Below, one piece after another: positions 13,801 to 22,100 of a DNA stretch of 33,722 nucleotides. The position numbers were made by a program, and so were the translations under genes. How positions within the stretch are numbered: the stretch's first letter is position 1; each line of letters starts with the position of its first letter. The DNA comes from Elysia marginata (Eukaryota > Mollusca > Gastropoda > Plakobranchidae). Where the stretch lies: positions 1,095,679 through 1,129,400 of the forward strand of contig BMAT01006665.1 in the NCBI GenBank assembly GCA_019649035.1, written 5' to 3'. The notes beneath the pieces were generated by a model. That model did not search any database. It was not told where the DNA came from and saw only the letters and a program-made list of their open reading frames with translations.

Positions 13801-16800
13801 TCTATATGAAATACAAGGTGCAGAATCTGGTTAAATTTTAAAAACCATCTCAAAACATTTTTATTCAAAACCTATATATGAACAACTGATGACTAAATGT
13901 CAGGGTTGCCACCAAGCCCTCAAATAACCCTTAAAAGGGTCTTTACTGGAAAATAACAACTTGAAACTGACAATCCATATCTGTTGGCTTATTCTACTCA
14001 AAAATAAATCTTTTGGTAAAAGTTTTTGAAAAATTAACAAATTTGGTTTGAATAGTCTATAAACATCACGTCTTGAAACAGCCCCAGTTTTGATTCCATG
14101 ATGCACCTAAACAGGATTAATGTAAGATTATGTTAAATATTTTCCCTCTTACTCAGTTTTGAGTCAATAGATCTTTGATAAAAAAAATTGGTTCATTGTT
14201 TAGATATCTATTTCATCATAGTTGCCAGGAAGTGAAAAGTTAGCCTCTAAAAAAGTTTGACAACTTAATACTGCAGGAGCTTAGGGCTTTAAGCCCATAG
14301 CCACATCCAGATAATCCGCAGGTTTAGGCCTTGAACCCTTGAAAAAGGCCCTCAAATAGCCCTCAAAAAGCCCTCCTTGGCATCCTTGCTATTTTGGTGG
14401 CAACCCTGAAATGTGCTTTATATTATATTTGTATCCTTTGTTTAGTGTATATAATTACATAATTATTATTTTTAAACATGATGTGAAGCGCTTTGAGATT
14501 TTGTTTTAGAGGAAGTGCTATACAAGTCATATTTATTATCATTATTGTTTTTATTATTATTTGATGAGAACCCTGAGCAGTATTTGTTTTTATGAGATAA
14601 AGTTATGTTAACCTTGCTAATCAACTCTACACAGGATCTGGAGGATCTGAAAGATGTAGCTGTGGTATGTGGTGAGGAAGAGCACAAGTACATGGAGTCT
14701 GTTGCTGCCCGTCGTCTAGCCAAGAAAGTGGATAGGATGATTGAACGCTTAGACACTGTCATGGATACTCTGAAGGAGGAGAAAAGTGACATTCGAGAAA
14801 AGATGGATGCAGTTGAACAAAGGATGGGAGCCAGCGAGGAAGGTGATGCTCTTAAACAGGATCAGGCAACCTTTGATCAGTACAGGTAGGTCTGTTTCAG
14901 TATATGGTTAGTATATTTGCACTTGTTTTTAGGAGGAACGGGTCCTGAGGTTGTTTTTTTTTTTTTAAGGTTTGTGCCAAATTGATAGTCACCAGTTGAC
15001 TCAGAATGGTTAAATTAAAGGAAAATGAGCAAGCTACTTGTGGTATCTATCATGTTTGCTATGACAGCAGCCACCATCTTGAATTTTTATTGCCAAATTG
15101 GGTGATTTTCAAAAGCTTTTTAGTCCTACAATGTTGATTCAAATCAGTTCATACTTTCTGTCTACCTTAGTAAGTATGTCTTTGAAAACATAACTGCTTT
15201 TTTTTTTTACTTTGAAAAGCAATTTTTTGTGAATGTTCAACATTTTCTTTTTTGAGAGAAGTACAAAAATCAATTTTTCCCTCCATTTTTTATGGATTCT
15301 TCATACTAGGCTGAGTATTCCAAATGGCTTATGTCTTCTTATTTGTCACAATGAAAGGCACCCACACATCAAATTTCAAAACGATAGGGCAAAAAATGAA
15401 AGATATGCTTTATATGCAAAATAAAAATCACATTTTGAGCAAAAGGCATTGGAAATAGGAAAGAGAAAAAGCATGAAAAATGCGGGTCTGATGGACAGGT
15501 CGTCAATGAAGTTGCTTGAATGTATAGATTTGTTGGTGGATTGTTTTGTAAAATGGTTGAACTTTACAAATCTGTAAAAACATTGACTTCAACATGACCT
15601 GACCTCTTGTCAATAGCTTGGCACCTAAACATCCCATCCCTAAAGAAGGCCTGAGTTTTGTACTTTTGTTTTTGTTAATGGGGCTGGAAGTCAATTGGTC
15701 AACTATACAGTCTGACCTCTGAAGTATGACCCTGAAAATTGGTGGTAAAAACAAGTCTTAAAAGAAGGGGGTCTTTGTTCAGGGTTTAAATTAATATACC
15801 CATATAAGCGGATGTCCTCAAATTTTAAAGTCACATAAGAGGGTTGGTCTTTATTGAGGGTGTCTTAATCGAGTGGGGTATATATTAGATTTAGTGAATT
15901 GAAAGTTTTGAAAAAGAAGCAGCAGCAGAGGGCAAGTGGAAAGATTTTTATTTAATGTAAGTGTTAAATATTGAATGTCTTAGTAAAACATGTTTATGGA
16001 TTGGAGTATGGACGCCGCCTAAGATATTCTTGTATGGATCTTTTGGTGTATGTAAGCTCTGATTAGTCAAACTTTAAATTTTTTAAAGATGTATCTCATA
16101 TCTAGTTTCTGAAAACTTGTTTAATTTTTTCGACAGGACAAACATCATCAGTATCAATGAGATGTTGGATGCTCTTAAGAGGCTTCAAAAAGTTCCAGAT
16201 GACGCTAAATTAAGACGTATGTTTGAGGTCTTGGACCAAGATAAAGATGGAATCATTGACATCAGCAATGCGTTGGAGGTATTTTGTTTCAGATTAGCCT
16301 TTTATTAATTGTTATTCAATCTCAATCATTATTGCATTATTATTACTCTTTACTACAATTTCCTTTAAGGGGGGGAGCGGGTCCTGAAAAGGGGTATAAG
16401 GTCAAAATAATCGATCCGCCCATTTATGTTTTTTCAGTAAGCCGAACCAATTCTGTGCATGAATAAAACAAACCTATTAGTTTTGAGCATTTTTTCTGCT
16501 CCGAATTGATGTTTTAGGTTTACGCATGAGCAAAATATGACCTACAATTTCTCAAATTTAGGAAACTAGACCTAACTCAACGATTGCTTTCAAGCGGTTC
16601 AAGTAGTTTAGGCCCGATTTTTTGGTATCGGTAGCGTCCGCCACACAAGTTGACCCAGTTTACCCTTCGGTCACGCGCGTCGGCCTAACTGGCTTGACCT
16701 ACTCACTCATGATGTAGACAGTAACTGTGTGCTATTTTTAGATGATAATTTTAATGAGGCCTTTTTCTATGTTTGTTGTTATATTATTTGACCAAAAGTA

Positions 16801-19800
16801 AAGAAATCACGTCCAATGAAGTGTATAACATCTCGGCACTTTATAAAATTGCATATAGCCCAAGATTATGGGGTTGAGAAGAGTTAGAGGGGTAGGCCTG
16901 GGGCAGGTAAGATTGAGATGTAGGCTATTGAAAATAGGCTTACTACAACAAAATATAGCCTAGAAATGGAAAATATTGTTGCTGAGGCTGGCAAAATGGC
17001 TCTATACGTGAGGGAGTATAAGGAGAAACAGCCGAGATACAAATCATAGCCATTTGCAGCATGGTTTACAAGTATTTTCAGAAATATTTGACATTTTGAA
17101 TTTTTACTTTCAAATGCGATTTTCCCAAAATAAGCTTTTTTGGCACTAAAAATCTATCTCCTCCTAGGTTTACGAACCGATTGCTTTGAAACTTTGCCTA
17201 ATGTTTGTACTCAATGTAAGCTATAAAATGATAGAGGCTTTTTGTGATATTTGATTTCGTTTTTGAGAAATTTGAGTTTTTCACTTGAAAAATGGAGTTA
17301 TTGCCCCTTTTTGAGACATGTACATTTGAAAAATTCATATAAAAACGGGGTGAGCAGTTATCAAAAAATGGCTCTATTATCTTTTAGAGAGAGAGTTGTT
17401 GTATATATTTCCGAAGTTTGAAGTCATTTTGTTGAAAAATGTAGGACAAGATAGATTTTGAAACTCAGTCATTTTGGGGGTGTAAAATCCAATATGGCGG
17501 CGTTACCATAGCAACCATGCTATAAAAATAAAATTTTTATAATGTTTCCCAGGTTTGAAGAATGCTAAATTTGATAGGCTAGGTTAAAAATCTCTAAGTT
17601 ACAAAACAAAAAATATGACCCTCAGGATTAAGGGGGGGGCGGCACCTGGGAGTGATTTTCTACATTATCAACAGGAGCTTGTTTTAACTATTACCACCGT
17701 GTTCAGCACCTTTGAAAACGTGAGATTCGATATGAAAAAAAAATTTTTTTTTCATGGTTGCCATGGTAACACCGCCATGTTGGATTTTGGGACCCCAAAA
17801 TAGCTAAATTTCAAAATCTATCTTCTCCTACAATTCTCAACCAAATGATACAAAATTTGAGAAATAAGTACTCCTGTACGATCACTACAAACTAATAGAG
17901 AGCTTTTTTCGATAATGTAAAAAACTTTTTTATACATAATTTTTACTATTATACATAACAGAAAAAGGGCAGCAACTCATTTTTGCTAATAAAANNNNNN
18001 NNNNNNNNNNNNNNNNNNNNNNNNNNNNNNNNNNNNNNNNNNNNNNNNNNNNNNNNNNNNNNNNNNNNNNNNNNNNNNNNNNNNNNNNNNNNNNNNNNNN
18101 NNNNNNNNNNNNNNNNNNNNNNNNNNNNNNNNNNNNNNNNNNNNNNNNNNNNNNNNNNNNNNNNNNNNNNNNNNNNNNNNNNNNNNNNNNNNNNNNNNNN
18201 NNNNNNNNNNNNNNNNNNNNNNNNNNNNNNNNNNNNNNNNNNNNNNNNNNNNNNNNNNNNNNNNNNNNNNNNNNNNNNNNNNNNNNNNNNNNNNNNNNNN
18301 NNNNNNNNNNNNNNNNNNNNNNNNNNNNNNNNNNNNNNNNNNNNNNNNNNNNNNNNNNNNNNNNNNNNNNNNNNNNNNNNNNNNNNNNNNNNNNNNNNNN
18401 NNNNNNNNNNNNNNNNNNNNNNNNNNNNNNNNNNNNNNNNNNNNNNNNNNNNNNNNNNNNNNNNNNNNNNNNNNNNNNNNNNNNNNNNNNNNNNNNNNNN
18501 NNNNNNNNNNNNNNNNNNNNNNNNNNNNNNNNNNNNNNNNNNNNNNNNNNNNNNNNNNNNNNNNNNNNNNNNNNNNNNNNNNNNNNNNNNNNNNNNNNNN
18601 NNNNNNNNNNNNNNNNNNNNNNNNNNNNNNNNNNNNNNNNNNNNNNNNNNNNNNNNNNNNNNNNNNNNNNNNNNNNNNNNNNNNNNNNNNNNNNNNNNNN
18701 NNNNNNNNNNNNNNNNNNNNNNNNNNNNNNNNNNNNNNNNNNNNNNCCCCCCCCCCCCCCTTAAGATACTAAATAAACAGAGAAAATACAAAGTTTTACA
18801 GTTTTCCAAAGCAAGGCAAGAAATACTCACTCATTTATTACTTCTTGTGCCTTGATTGGTTGGAAGCAAACTTTAAAAAATAGTGTTTAGTTGGCTATAG
18901 TATTTGTAGAATGATGCGTATGATATTCCATATCTCTGCTCCATTAAAAAGTCACAACAAACTTTTTTCGTGTTTTAGATTTCTTTATTTTTTTAACAGT
19001 AATAGCAGAAAATATCGTTGGTGGCATTTTTTTTTTTAAATATTAAATTTTATCAAGATTCTGCCAGTTTAGCTTTTGGAGAATATTCTTTATGGTGGCC
19101 AGCATCAGTTGGTGCACTTTCTTTATACATGGATCTGGTATATTACAAAGCTGACTACCAGGACCAATTACAGCATTTTAATACCAGAATTACTACCAAA
19201 ATACTCGAGTACTAGTGTCGAGGTTAAAATACAGAAATTAATAAGCCGTGATATAGGTAAAGTATTTGTTATGAAACAAATGGAAGGAAGTCTTATCTAT
19301 ACCTTTTGTACCTGAAGGCCATTTGAAAATTGTACTAGATCATCTTTTTTTTCCCCAAAATTGTGCCTTAAGCTTTTCTTAAGTACTTAATTGGAAATTA
19401 AGACTATTTAAACATCAAAGACCAACACCTTCAAGTAACCTCCTCTGATAAAGTTTCTTAAACGTGTCTTATCTTTGTTGAATGTTACTCTTGTTGTGAG
19501 CAAGGAAATGCTTTGAAGAATACAAAAATGTGGGTTTTTAAACTACTGGAGCCAGTTGGTAAGAGGTTTGCATCTCTGTTACCAGAGAAAGTTACATAGG
19601 ATTGACGGTTGTAATTTTTTTTATTATGATCTTGAGTATGACAGCTTCAAATCTGTAGAGATAATTGAGGCCTATTCTCTCCCTCTCTGTGTCAGGCATT
19701 ATAAACAGAGAGATTGGGTTGTTTTGGATAATAATGTCTTATTATATTAGTACATTTTAAGACTTTTAACAAAATAAACTTTGGTCAAATTCTAAAATTT

Positions 19801-20074
19801 CAGAACATTTGAAAGAAGCATATCTTCCAAAACGAGTGTATTTTTTTCCTTGTGCCAGGTTTTGGAGGTACTGAGTAAAGAGCACTTGAATTTGAGTACA
19901 GCCCAGGTGGAAGAGGTCCTCAATCTGTTGAGACATGAAGCTCAAATGGAAGAGGAGGAACGTCTTAAAGAGAAAGCTGAGAAGGAAAGAAGAGAAGTTG
20001 AAAAACTCAAGCAAGAGCATATAGAAAAAGATGAGCGGGAAAGTTCTCAGCAGCAGCAAGGGGGAGGGTCATAG
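7360..20074 (+). CDS. LETM1: LETM1 (mitochondrial inner-membrane leucine zipper/EF-hand protein), 11 exons, 5' end missing
   Basis: Joining eleven GT-AG exons gives an open frame of 801 residues to a TAG stop. It aligns through its length with remembered vertebrate LETM1 (about 740 residues). Visible order, numbering from the first full codon at 7361: presequence-like region with an RCFHST cleavage-type motif (about 81-86); the [10 protein letters not shown] block (132-141); NGKSLTRRE (about 157-165); one hydrophobic, proline-containing membrane segment (about 176-199); the conserved LETM domain with [12 protein letters not shown] and ARGMRALG (to about 420); a long acidic/basic coiled-coil region; a single EF-hand loop (716-727); and a charged C-terminal helix ending in a Q/G-rich tail. 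The family sits in the inner mitochondrial membrane and is implicated in K+/H+ or Ca2+/H+ exchange and in ribosome binding. The initiating Met lies upstream and was not identified. LETM2 is less likely because the long coiled-coil/EF-hand C-terminus is present. Confidence 0.95.
8288..8424 (+). repeat. Pyrimidine-rich intronic tract
   Basis: About 135 bp dominated by T and C on the + strand within the intron between the first two recognised LETM1 exons, with a shorter CTCTCCCCCTTCCCTCCC tract near 8461. It could act in splicing or simply be low complexity. Confidence 0.6.
8541..8684 (+). CDS. LETM1: LETM1 exon, transmembrane segment
   Basis: Acceptor ...GTCAACAG and donor GAG|GTATTG; 48 codons in phase 0. 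It encodes the membrane-spanning region, [20 protein letters not shown], followed by the family-typical [10 protein letters not shown]. The spacing of prolines in the hydrophobic segment matches LETM1 proteins. Confidence 0.95.
8976..9128 (+). CDS. LETM1: LETM1 exon, start of LETM domain
   Basis: Acceptor TATTTTCAG and donor ACA|GTAAGT; 51 codons in phase 0. The product is a Lys/Glu-rich helix containing [14 protein letters not shown], which corresponds to the conserved KLELAKFLQDTIEE region of vertebrate LETM1. Confidence 0.94.
9862..10065 (+). CDS. LETM1: LETM1 exon, LETM domain core
   Basis: Acceptor TCTTTTCAG and donor AAG|GTTTGA; 68 codons in phase 0. It encodes [20 protein letters not shown] and [11 protein letters not shown], among the most conserved parts of the family (matrix-facing ribosome-binding-like domain). 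Confidence 0.95.
10413..10664 (+). CDS. LETM1: LETM1 exon, LETM domain C-terminal part
   Basis: Acceptor CCATGAAG and donor GCT|GTAAGA; 84 codons in phase 0. The exon begins with an ATG that is an internal Met following ...ADDK, not a start. It encodes [20 protein letters not shown] and [17 protein letters not shown], both hallmark LETM1 motifs. Confidence 0.95.
11103..11339 (+). CDS. LETM1: LETM1 exon, coiled-coil with internal donor
   Basis: Acceptor CTTACCAG and donor AAG|GTAGGT; 79 codons in phase 0. The first half ([19 protein letters not shown]) matches the post-LETM helical region of vertebrate LETM1. The second half is a less charged insert. An internal AAG|GTAGGA at 11234/11235 is also in phase 0. 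Confidence 0.92.
11706..11814 (+). CDS. LETM1: LETM1 exon, coiled-coil linker
   Basis: Acceptor TTCATAAG and donor GAAC|GTAAGA; 109 nt, leaving one base that joins the next exon to make a Leu codon. It encodes [18 protein letters not shown] and a DPSPDE linker. It is poorly conserved, so the 5' boundary is the least certain of the set. Confidence 0.82.
12089..12282 (+). CDS. LETM1: LETM1 exon, acidic coiled-coil
   Basis: Acceptor TTTCTACAG and donor GAG|GTAGGT; two bases complete the split Leu codon, then 64 codons. Motifs such as [19 protein letters not shown] and [10 protein letters not shown] correspond to the ITKEEID...LKEDVQDYSED segment of vertebrate LETM1. Confidence 0.92.
13028..13375 (-). 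pseudogene. LINE reverse-transcriptase C-terminal fragment
   Basis: On the minus strand the peptide reads [12 protein letters not shown]..., then [33 protein letters not shown] and [14 protein letters not shown], ending at a TAA (13030..13028). This is the typical C-terminal tail of non-LTR retrotransposon ORF2 proteins (RTN...L..I..R.L.Y.GH...GKR.RGRP...DR..WR). An in-frame TAA at 13357..13355 interrupts the W-x-DRRTN motif, and no reverse-transcriptase catalytic core is present, so it is a dead 5'-truncated copy. It lies antisense in a LETM1 intron. Confidence 0.85.
13895..14414. mobile_element. MITE with 15-bp terminal inverted repeats and 6-bp duplication
   Basis: CAGGGTTGCCACCAA (13901..13915) and TTGGTGGCAACCCTG (14394..14408) are perfect inverted ends of a 508-bp element. 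Identical AAATGT flanks it at 13895..13900 and 14409..14414. Subterminal GCCCTCAAATA motifs occur near both ends. No transposase is encoded. The CAGGG start resembles hAT ends, but hAT elements usually make 8-bp duplications, so the superfamily is uncertain. Confidence 0.88.
14483..14563 (+). mobile_element. SINE 3'-end fragment with ATT-rich tail
   Basis: TGTGAAGCGCTTTGAGAT, then GTGCTATACAAGT and an ATTATTATT-type tail. This resembles the tail of the fuller SINE ending near 23934. The tRNA-like head is absent, consistent with truncation. It lies 75 bp downstream of the MITE. Confidence 0.55.
14635..14885 (+). CDS. LETM1: LETM1 exon, coiled-coil ([11 protein letters not shown] region)
   Basis: Acceptor CTCTACACAG and donor TACAG|GTAGGT; 83 codons plus two bases of a split Arg codon. 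[18 protein letters not shown] matches the SKRLTKRVQQMIGQIDGL helix of vertebrate LETM1. It follows a 2.35-kb intron carrying a LINE tail, a MITE and a SINE tail. Confidence 0.93.
14930..15430 (+). mobile_element. Diverged copy of the TTAA/G-run repeat family
   Basis: It starts AGGAGGAACGGGTCCTGAGG (14931..14950), closely similar to the left end at 16369. Interior positions about 15052..15090 (TTGCTATGACAGC, GCCACCATCTTGAATTTTT) and about 15110..15165 (TTTTCAAAAGC...TCCTACAAT) align with 17757..17870. The right boundary is not visible; 15430 is an estimate. Confidence 0.5.
15750..15880 (+). repeat. Two imperfect GGTCTTT...GAGGGT units
   Basis: AAGAAGGGGGTCTTTGTTCA near 15761 and AAGAGGGTTGGTCTTTATTG near 15838 are imperfect copies with a period of about 77 bp. 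It could be a decayed transposon end; the family is not recognised. Confidence 0.4.
16137..16278 (+). CDS. LETM1: LETM1 exon, EF-hand
   Basis: Acceptor TTTCGACAG and donor GAG|GTATTT. The first base completes the split Arg codon, then 47 codons follow. It encodes [17 protein letters not shown] followed by the EF-hand loop [12 protein letters not shown] (visible residues 716-727). Loop positions 1, 3, 5 and 9 are Asp and position 6 is Gly, but position 12 is Asn instead of the usual Glu/Asp. Confidence 0.94.
17440..17840. repeat. Inverted repeat arms with X-box and YY1-like motifs
   Basis: ATGGCGGCGTTACCATAGC at 17494..17512 and GGTTGCCATGGTAACACCGC at 17756..17775 are inverted counterparts, and the similarity extends outward through the AGATTTTGAAA-type sequence. 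Each arm holds an RFX X-box-like palindrome (17502..17515 and 17757..17770) next to a CCATNTT-type core. Confidence 0.75.
17995..18746. other. Assembly gap (752 N)
   Basis: A run of N inside the last LETM1 intron, bordered on the right by a 14-C homopolymer. The long X-only reading frames across it are artefacts. Confidence 0.99.
18765..19858. other. Remainder of last LETM1 intron
   Basis: AT-rich intronic sequence without recognised elements, apart from a weak tRNA-like stretch near 19545..19610. Confidence 0.5.
19859..20074 (+). CDS. LETM1: LETM1 terminal coding exon
   Basis: Acceptor CTTGTGCCAG; 71 codons and a TAG stop at 20072..20074. It continues the EF-hand helix ([20 protein letters not shown], matching [20 protein letters not shown]), then a Glu/Lys-rich helix and a QQQQGGGS end. 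Homology is continuous across the junction, so the assembly gap in the preceding intron has not swallowed a conserved exon. Confidence 0.95.
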   Translation, partial: VLEVLSKEHLNLSTAQVEEVLNLLRHEAQMEEEERLKEKAEKERREVEKLKQEHIEKDERESSQQQQGGGS

Positions 20075-21924
20075 GGCTAACAGGGGCCATGGAGATGTAA
20101 ATTGTTACTTTGAGTCATTGATAAAAATGATATGTATTTGGAAAGGAAAGAAAGTTTTGTTGTACTATACTATACTTGTGATATTGAGCTCCTTGAGCTT
20201 GGATTTTTATGTAAACCTTTTTAACTAATAATGGCAACTAAACCAAATCATTTTTCTTCTTTCAAGCATGCCCTATCTTGTGTGACTCTAGTGGCAACAA
20301 TCATGGTGTGTTGTCATAGAAATTTCTGCATTGGGCTTTTGCACTCAAATATTGCCAAATCAGAAATTACCACAGAAAAAATGTAGTCATGCACACATAT
20401 TTCATGGGTCCATAAGATACAAACCCTCTTAGTTTAAATCTTGATAATGATATTAAAAAATTGATAAAGTGAGTTTAGTCTGCAAGAATTATCATATAAT
20501 TAGGATTATATAGGTGTTACCTTCCAGGTCATTGGCAGACATTGTGATTAGTAGCAACAAAAGAGGAAGTATATTTGTTTTGTATTTAATTTTGTAAAAT
20601 ATTTTCCTTTCATTAGAGGTTCTTGACAGAATAAACATTTTGTTTTTAAATTTCATGGGCAGTAAACTAATACATCAATCTTAGAGGCAATTAGGCTCTC
20701 TCTACTTTCATCATCATGTAAAAGTATATAAAAAGATCTACCCTGGTAAATACCCAATCACACAACATGACATGCAAACTTAGAGGTAGTTATAGTTTCA
20801 CCAATTTTTTATGTACAAAAGATACTCTTTTCTTTAACTGGAAACCAAATGACTGCTTGCATTTATTAGATAAAATAAACCAGTAGGGCTCTTTGAACTC
20901 AAAGAAATTTTCTGATTCAAGAATAGACAGAATCAAAGTCAGCATCTTGAATTTTATTGAAACTGGTTATGTCAGGATGTGGATGAGATGCTTCTTTTTT
21001 ATTTTTTTTTTAAACAAGGCTTATTAGGATTTTTTGTGCTTTTTATAAAAATTCATAAAGTTTTATGGGAGAAGGTCAAAATTGTGTGCATTACTGGCTG
21101 TTGTAATTTGCTTGCATATAGATGTATAGCACTTTTTCTCATTTAAGTGTTTTGTAATGAAAAAAAAAACAAAGGCAGACCAAACATCAACTTCCAATTA
21201 TCTTGAAGTGTACATTCTGTTCAAATATTACATTCTTTAACAAAATAAATAAAAACCATCAGGTACTATTTCCTCGTATCTAAATGTAAGTGCATTTAGA
21301 TTAAGATCATTGAGATCCATTTTCAAGAAAATGAATAAAACAAGCATTTTTCTGATTTTCCTGCACAAAGTGCTGGAAAGGCACTTCAACCACTCTCCTT
21401 TTTCGCTTTCTCATTTACAGTTAACATTTCAATTTTTTTTTTGGTATTTGTTCATGAGGGAGTGAATCATAAACTATCAATCTAAGAAAGAACATATTTA
21501 GTCAAATTTTATATTTATGACAGAAAATGTCAATTTGGCTTTCATGCGAGGACTGCACAAATTATCTAGTACTTATAATAAAAGATAAACCTTTAAGCTG
21601 TTATGCTTTATAGTCCATCATATTCTTGGGCTGTAAAGTAGATACATAATTACTAATTATGATTTAATTCAAATCAGAGACTTACAGGGAAAAAAAAGAA
21701 ATAGAAAGAGACTCATTGGAAAAATATTTACTTGTTTATTTTCTTTTCTACAAATTTCCCATCTGATATTGTAAAGCTGGTTTTTTACACAAATTACTAT
21801 TGAATGAATACAAAACATAGTATGCTATTCAATTTTTACGACGTCAATAATTTTTCAAGCTGATTTTATCTTTGTGGGAACAAACCAATTTTGAAATTAC
21901 TATCTTAAAATACTCTTAGATGTT
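20075..21924 (+). other. LETM1 3' flank, likely 3' UTR
   Basis: This is a T-rich region without an ORF of interest. The first canonical AATAAA after the stop is at 20630..20635, another at 20874..20879, with more near 21243 and 21331. T-richness of the + strand (20581..20640 has 28 T and 19 A) continues well beyond this span, so an even longer UTR cannot be excluded. Confidence 0.4.
20630..20635 (+). promoter_or_regulatory. First candidate poly(A) signal of LETM1
   Basis: AATAAA lies 556 nt downstream of the LETM1 stop, in a T-rich context. It is only a candidate; several others follow. Confidence 0.3.
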
Positions 21925-22100
21925 TTAGTATAGTGCAGTGGCTAAAACATCAAACTTATGATCATATTGTGACTTTGATTCCTACCACACCCCACGTTAT
22001 CTTTGCTTTAGGAAGGAAATGTAACCACAATGTTCACTGTCCTTAACCTGTGAAAGGGGTAACTGGTTGAAACAGTACTTGAAATTTAGGGTATGCTATT
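21925..22100 (+). mobile_element. Decayed tRNA-derived SINE
   Basis: A perfect consensus A box TAGTGCAGTGG (21931..21941) is followed 30 bp later by a degenerate B box ACTTTGATTCC (21972..21982). The body has TTATCTTTGCTTTAGGAA and CCTGTGAAAGGGGTAACTGG, the kind of core seen in marine-invertebrate SINEs. No 3' end or target-site duplication was found. Confidence 0.65.

Larger units (their letters stand above)
16365..18764. mobile_element. Composite DNA-transposon-like element with TTAA plus G-run/C-run ends
   Basis: The left edge is TTAAGGGGGGGAGCGGGTCC (16365..). The right edge is a run of 14 C followed by TTAA (18747..18764). A second, similar left end TTAAGGGGGGGGCGGCACC starts at 17628, suggesting a nested or duplicated copy. 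Interior segments recur in both orientations: 17148..17265 resembles 17814..17930 directly, and 17440..17516 resembles the reverse complement of 17756..17840. No transposase is visible, though 752 bp are unsequenced. TTAA duplications occur in piggyBac- and Kolobok-type elements; assignment here is inference. Confidence 0.55.

Noticed and set aside
17949..18855. Long ORFs on both strands near 18 kb
   Set aside because: They read through the N gap, so length has no meaning.
19545..19740. tRNA-like head (GAGCCAGTTGGTAAGAGG) that could start another SINE
   Set aside because: The B box is poor and no tail or duplication was found, so I left it out.
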